Source: Bidens hawaiensis (taxonomy: Eukaryota > Streptophyta > Magnoliopsida > Asterales > Asteraceae). Taken from it: DNA of 64,000 nt. Location: the NCBI GenBank assembly GCA_021521415.1, contig JAIQDT010001122.1:434001-498000 (forward strand). Reading direction: 5' to 3'. The notes beneath the pieces are model-generated. The model saw only the letters and a list, made by a program, of their open reading frames with translations. It was not told the origin of the DNA and searched no databases. Shown piece after piece: positions 60,014 to 64,000 of the stretch. Within the stretch, counting starts at the first letter, position 1; each line of letters starts with the position of its first letter. The position numbers and the translations under genes are program-made.

Positions 60014-61258
60014 TCAGTCATTTGTGCATTCTTTAGCAAAGTGGCCATTCTGTTGACAGTTGTAACACCGAACCTTTGACTTATCAAAACCTGGTCTTTC
60101 ACCAACAAACTTTCTACCAGTCTTCTTCATAAACCTTTTAACCCTTCTTACAATCATCGCCATCTGCCACTGCAGATCCATCTCTTCCAGATCATCAGCA
60201 TCGATCTGATCATAGTCTTCGTCTAAAGTTGCAGGATCAACAATCTTGCCTTTAATGTAATTTTCATACGAAGCAATGAAAGATGCATAGAGAGCAAACT
60301 GCTGTTCAGCAGATTTAACACTCATGGGCATCTGAGAGTAGTTGTTGTTCGGAGCACTTGAAGAGAAACTACCCTTGGTTGCTTGAGGTTTAGAAGCATT
60401 TGTTCCACCAGCTACAAAACACACATCACCATCCATGTTGAGAGTTACATGACCTTCATGTGTTGAGTTAGCGCACAAGTCTCCCTTAGAGTAGTACGCA
60501 GATGATTCTGACTTCGAACTTGAACTTGAATTAACTTTCGCACCATACATTCCCGGATCCTGAACCTGATCAGTTGGTGTCTCTTTTCGAACCATGTTAA
60601 GTTCAAAAGTTCGTAGTTTGTTGACTGCTGTTTCCAAGTCATAGTCGGCAAACTCTTTATCTTCTCTCATCAAGACAGTGTACATCTCCCATTTCGGTGG
60701 GAGAGCATCAAGAAGCTTTTCTACGATCTCCTCTTCTTTGTAAGCAATATAATAATTGCTGAGTTCAGTCATCAGGTGATAATATCTCGTGATGATATCA
60801 TCAAGTGATTCATTCTTCAAATACTTGAACACCGAGAATTGGGTTTTGAGTAGTTTAATCTTGGATGCATGTATCCCCACATTACCTTCAAATCGGTTTT
60901 CAAGCGCTTCCCATAGCTCTCTGGCGGTTTTATACTTCCTGAAGGTGTGAAGAATCTCTTGTGGAAGAGCCATTGTTATCGCAGCATGAGCTTTGCTTTC
61001 AGCCTCATACATCTTCTTTTCTTCCTCTTCCATCTTGTTGTATTTCTTAATTTGTTCACGACCCTCATACAAAGCAGTTGGTGGAATGTATCCATCTTGA
61101 ATGCACACCCACATCTTAGCATCTTGATATTTAATGTACTGCTCAAACCGATCTTTCCACGCCACAAAATCGGTACCCTTAAGCATTTTCGGTGCCTTAG
61201 TAGCTGAACCCGCTTCCACCTCCATTTTTACTAGTTCCGTAATATTTATTGAAGTCAT
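60014..61258 (-). CDS. Copia Gag (nucleocapsid part 1), 414 aa
   Basis: The protein begins [18 protein letters not shown] and has the retrotransposon Gag pattern [20 protein letters not shown], then [29 protein letters not shown] and [16 protein letters not shown]. It ends with a CCHC knuckle [14 protein letters not shown]. Gag forms the particle that packages element RNA in the cytoplasm. The stop is TGA right after ECTND; the frame stays open beyond it. The start is the first ATG after the hairpin-rich leader. Confidence 0.88.
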   Translation of the reverse strand: MTSINITELVKMEVEAGSATKAPKMLKGTDFVAWKDRFEQYIKYQDAKMWVCIQDGYIPPTALYEGREQIKKYNKMEEEEKKMYEAESKAHAAITMALPQEILHTFRKYKTARELWEALENRFEGNVGIHASKIKLLKTQFSVFKYLKNESLDDIITRYYHLMTELSNYYIAYKEEEIVEKLLDALPPKWEMYTVLMREDKEFADYDLETAVNKLRTFELNMVRKETPTDQVQDPGMYGAKVNSSSSSKSESSAYYSKGDLCANSTHEGHVTLNMDGDVCFVAGGTNASKPQATKGSFSSSAPNNNYSQMPMSVKSAEQQFALYASFIASYENYIKGKIVDPATLDEDYDQIDADDLEEMDLQWQMAMIVRRVKRFMKKTGRKFVGERPGFDKSKVRCYNCQQNGHFAKECTND

Positions 61259-61321
61259 CTTTTACGAAACGAAAACACAAAGAAACCCGAAAAATAAAAA
61301 TTTTATTCTTAACAGTACTGT

Positions 61322-61528
61322 AGGCGAAGTTGTGGATAACTTCGCTTAAGTCTTAACTTCGCTTGAATTCTTAACTTCGCTCCCTTTTAAAATTCGTCTG
61401 ATTTGGCAAAGTTGTGGATAACTTCGCTTGAGATAAGCGAACTTGTGAGGTAGGCGAAGTTGTGGATAACTTCGCTTAACCTTATATCTTCGCCTAAACC
61501 CTACAAACAGTAGCGGCAACTTCGCCTG
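61322..61528. repeat. Palindromic modules in the gag leader
   Basis: Aggcgaagttgtggataact-type hairpins at 61322-61347 and 61452-61477, plus several single aacttcgctt modules. They lie between the primer-binding site and the gag ATG on the minus strand. Confidence 0.85.
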
Positions 61529-61714
61529 ATGAACACGATGATTTTGCAGGTTTGATTTCTGGATTTTGCGAGGTATGCGAAGGTGTAATGGGTTGTTTTT
61601 TATGGTGGGAGGTGAGTAGGACACAAAAACTCGGTAAACTCGTCCCGCGAATAGTCGAACGGAACGATTTCTACACCCGCGTGATAATCCCGAACCACAC
61701 AATCACGAGCAAAA

Positions 61715-61726
61715 GCTCGGATACCA
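61715..61726 (-). other. Primer-binding site of the copia element
   Basis: The minus strand reads TGGTATCCGAGC two bases after the 5' LTR. This is one base off the common TGGTATCAGAGC, complementary to the 3' end of initiator tRNA-Met. Confidence 0.75.
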
Positions 61727-61728
61727 AT

Positions 61729-62138
61729 TGTAGGTTCCCAGCCGGATCTACACGGAATATCTCGTTCTACGTAGGTGCGGAATCCCTACGTAAGACGATA
61801 CAAGCGTAGAAGACGATACACGTTAACACGATCAAACACACGTTACAATAAACAAAGACACGTTGTATTGCAACTGGAAACACGTGATTCACTGATCACC
61901 GATTACACAAACTGAATAACTCGTAAACTCGTACCCTTAACTTATGCCGTAACCTAACAGTTTATATAACACGACAACTTGGCCTAGCATGTTTAGGCGA
62001 AGTTGTCCCTAACTTCGCTTATTCCACAAGTTCGCCTATATCAGCGAACTTGCGAGAACTTCGCTTACATCCAAATATAAATCCAACTAACTCGATTACA
62101 GACACTAGACACTGAACTACTGACATCATGTACCAACA
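61729..62138 (-). repeat. 5' LTR of the copia element
   Basis: 410 bp, 9 differences from the other LTR. It ends next to the ATTCA duplication at 62139-62143. Confidence 0.9.
61961..61972 (-). promoter_or_regulatory. TATA box of the copia 5' LTR
   Basis: The minus strand reads gttatataaa. The aggcgaagttg palindrome modules lie immediately upstream on that strand (61974-62070). Confidence 0.6.
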
Positions 62139-62174
62139 ATTCAAGAAAAGAAAAAAATAAAATCTGAAATTTTA

Positions 62175-62308
62175 CATCTTCGCGATACGCGAAGATGCAA
62201 TGAAGGGCAACTTCACGATACGCAAAGTTGCATAATGGCGGCTGCAACTATTTTGTCCTTCGCGATAGCGAAGAAGCATAACTGACATCTTCGCGATACG
62301 CGAAGATG
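62175..62308 (+). repeat. Palindrome cluster upstream of the gypsy element 3 TATA box
   Basis: Perfect palindromes CATCTTCGCG-ATA-CGCGAAGATG at 62175-62197 and 62286-62308, with two degenerate ones between. The TATA box follows at 62340. Confidence 0.85.
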
Positions 62309-62339
62309 CTTATGTCGGCCTAAAATTTAGTTTTCTCCT

Positions 62340-62347
62340 TATATAAA
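62340..62347 (+). promoter_or_regulatory. TATA box of the gypsy element 3 LTR
   Basis: The sequence tatataaa lies about 31 bp after the last palindrome and before a pyrimidine-rich start region (cccttaacctccccattcg). Confidence 0.55.
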
Positions 62348-63155
62348 CCCCTTAACCTCCCCATTCGTTTACCATCGACTTCCAGAGGCAAAAGAGGCTT
62401 CTTAGGACGATCTTCCATCATTCCAAGGCTTCCGGTTCGTGTCGGGTTTGCATGTTCATCCAAGATAAGTGTATTTACGTTATGATCATGTTCGGCTAAG
62501 TGCTTTGTTCATTCTAGGCTAGGTTTTTGTGTATTTTAACTTCTGACCAGATTTGTATGCTTAATGTTTATGAGGTTGATTGAGTTATTGCTTTAGTCTT
62601 GCTTCAATTATGATTGATTATTTAAACAACTTGTGTTTGAGATTATTGATTGATGCATTATTTGTTTGGTTGTGTTTATCAACATTTAGGGTTTGAATTC
62701 TTGTGTCATTGACTAGTTATCATCAAATATTGTCTCTTAATTGGTTTTAACAAACATAAGTTGGTAATTAGGTAAAACGAGTTTCATTGTGTCATCAATT
62801 CGGTTAGGGTATCGTTTGACATCACAATCCAACTACTAGGTTTAGTAATTACTGCGTAATCAATATAACCGAATCTGGAATTAAGTTGAATGTCACATTA
62901 ACCGAACCTAGAATGAATGTTTTTATTAATATTATTCACAAATCGTTTTTAAGTAATTGTTAGTTTTTAATTAATCCTTTTTCTAAACACGTTTGACATC
63001 GTATGTCCGCCTTAGTTTAATAATTAATTTAGTTATAATAAACTTGCACTTTCCTTGAGTCCCCGTGGAGACAAACTTACTTATCCGTACTCATTATAGG
63101 TATTTAAGTCTTTAATTAATTGTTTTTGAGTAGACCACGACAGCCTACGTCAAAA

Positions 63156-63173
63156 TGGCGCCATTGCCGGGGA
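63156..63173 (+). other. Primer-binding site of gypsy element 3 (tRNA-Asp)
   Basis: TGGCGCCATTGCCGGGGA differs at one base from the complement of the 3' end of plant tRNA-Asp. It lies 13 bp after the LTR end. tRNA-Asp priming is typical of Athila/Tat gypsy elements. Confidence 0.8.
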
Positions 63174-63301
63174 CTCAACGCGCTTAGTGCTAGTTTAGTT
63201 TAGTTAAAATTAGCGTAATTTAGTTTTAGTTTAATTTCTTTTCTTCGTTGATTTTACGCGGGGTGTGTTTGTTTGTGGTGTGCAGTTAATTGTCTAGGTT
63301 G

Positions 63302-64000
63302 ATGCATACGAGGTTTGCTCGAGACAAGGAGGTGTTGCAGTTTGATCCCGAGATTGAGAAAGCCGCGAGAAGGAACCGAGCAAAACAAAGAAGGGGCGAG
63401 ACTTCAAGACTGAAAGAAGAAGACATGAATTATCAAGAAGATAACCACTACCCGGTTCCACCTGTGTTTCAACCCGATAACATTAACCCACCGCACAATC
63501 GAGAACAACCCATTCCACAAAACATTCCACAAAACCCACCAATCCATGACTTACCACCATTTAACCCACCCATTCACCAAAACCGAAACCCGAGAGCTCA
63601 AAGAAGATATCAAATGAGAGATGATCGTTCAATCAGGTCTGAACCACCGCACAATAGAATCGAGGTCGAGTATGATCGGTGGAGGGTATTTGACGATTTT
63701 GATGAGTTCGAGGATGAAGAGGAGATGGAAAACGTGCAAGGGGACCGGTATTATAGAAGAAAACAACAACCTCCCAGAAACCGAACACCCGAGCCTGTTC
63801 AACCACCAAGAAACCGTCGAGAAAGAAGAAGACAAGAGGTCCCCGAGCCACAGTTTCCCGAGTATGAATTTGATGATGGAGTCCCGAGGGCATTTGTTCC
63901 ACCGCCCGTTCGGGGGGTTCAAAGCCACTTCATTCCACAAGTGGCCACGAACCCGCTTCCCATTGTAATCCCGGTCCGAGAAGGAAGAACATTTTCAGTA
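63302..64000 (+). CDS. Gag N-terminal part of gypsy element 3 (runs off the window)
   Basis: From ATG at 63302 the frame is open for 233 codons to the window end. The protein starts MHTRFARDKEVLQFDPEIEK, followed by a basic, then Pro/Asn/Gln-rich segment (PPHNREQPIPQNIPQNPP), an acidic patch (FDDFDEFEDEEEME) and repeated Arg-rich pieces (PPRNRRERRRQE). Low-complexity N-termini of this kind precede the Gag core domain in Athila/Tat-like elements. It follows the primer-binding site by 128 bp, as expected for gag. The core and zinc knuckle would lie outside the window. Confidence 0.7.
   Translation, partial: MHTRFARDKEVLQFDPEIEKAARRNRAKQRRGETSRLKEEDMNYQEDNHYPVPPVFQPDNINPPHNREQPIPQNIPQNPPIHDLPPFNPPIHQNRNPRAQRRYQMRDDRSIRSEPPHNRIEVEYDRWRVFDDFDEFEDEEEMENVQGDRYYRRKQQPPRNRTPEPVQPPRNRRERRRQEVPEPQFPEYEFDDGVPRAFVPPPVRGVQSHFIPQVATNPLPIVIPVREGRTFSV

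Larger units (their letters stand above)
50019..62138 (-). mobile_element. Complete Ty1/copia element, Sirevirus (SIRE/Maximus)-like, 12,120 bp
   Basis: Both LTRs are 410 bp (50019-50428 and 61729-62138) with TG..CA ends. They differ at 9 positions by my count (about 2.2 percent). A 5-bp duplication ATTCA (50014-50018 and 62139-62143) shows it jumped into the LTR of gypsy element 3. Minus-strand order: 5' LTR, primer site, leader with hairpins, gag, second gag-like zinc-knuckle region, protease, integrase, RT, RNase H, long noncoding stretch with hairpins, third ORF, polypurine tract, 3' LTR. Size, gag coiled coil and extra ORF fit Sireviruses. At least four stops and one frameshift in gag-pol make it non-autonomous now. 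Confidence 0.9.
49819..63142 (+). mobile_element. 5' LTR of gypsy element 3, split by the copia element
   Basis: The LTR starts TGATGGTTGGGTAAAAG (49819-50018) and resumes after the copia insertion (62144-63142, ending ...ccacgaca), 1199 bp in total. Its first 200 bp align with the LTRs at 4340 and 7516. Palindromes catcttcgcg-ata-cgcgaagatg lie at 62175-62197 and 62286-62308, with weaker ones at 62207-62232 and 62256-62275. They are followed by the TATA box at 62340-62347. Confidence 0.75.

Overview
This window is nuclear DNA of a flowering plant. The plastid accD fragment and the retroelement families are most like those I associate with Asteraceae (inference from memory; no search was possible). 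I see no intact, ordinary host gene. The window is a layered transposable-element landscape around two decayed copies of a YUCCA-type flavin monooxygenase gene, a fragment of an ATG18-like autophagy gene and a 370-bp plastid insert.

Layout. 1-8595: 3' parts of two related Ty3/gypsy elements with tRNA-Asp-primed-type architecture. Both lack reverse transcriptase, and the first has a duplicated gag-protease module. 8596-14850: AT-rich DNA with a hAT-like MITE and a chain of TA-targeting MITEs. 14901-19521: a gypsy LTR split by an inverted-orientation 2.5-kb solo LTR. 19723-20050: ATG18-like fragment. 20679-22802: YUCCA-like pseudogene copy A, with four readable exons. 24451-45027: copy B of the same gene, a tandem duplicate spread over 20 kb by nested insertions. 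These are a plastid accD piece fused in frame ahead of its ATG, a TIR element, Helitron 1, a MULE carrying a nested insert, Helitron 2 carrying a solo LTR, and an R2-like LINE carrying a rearranged chromovirus. 45336-47714: AT-rich DNA with a direct duplication and a MITE. 47715-49818: start of another chromovirus LTR. It is broken by a gypsy element (LTR start at 49819, gag running off the window end), whose LTR is in turn broken by a complete 12.1-kb Sirevirus-like copia element (50019-62138, minus strand) with a large intact third ORF.

Several insertion ends are fixed by target-site duplications read directly: ATTCA, TTAGG, ACGGG, TCATG, GCCAGAGCC and AAAAACATGC. Two Helitrons sit exactly at A^T. 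These give a relative order of events.

The most distinctive recurring signal is in the LTRs. LTRs of unrelated families, copia and gypsy alike, carry clusters of short palindromes just upstream of their TATA boxes. The arm sequences differ between copies but stay complementary (CATCGCG/CGCGATG, CTTCGCG/CGCGAAG, CGTCGCG/CGCGACG, AGGCGAAGTT/AACTTCGCCT). In the Sirevirus-like element similar arrays also precede gag and the third ORF. Other points of note are the R2-like LINE (N-terminal zinc finger, reverse transcriptase, C-terminal CCHC and restriction-like endonuclease pattern), the 16-bp inverted repeat that explains the scrambled chromovirus, and the in-frame plastid-YUCCA junction.
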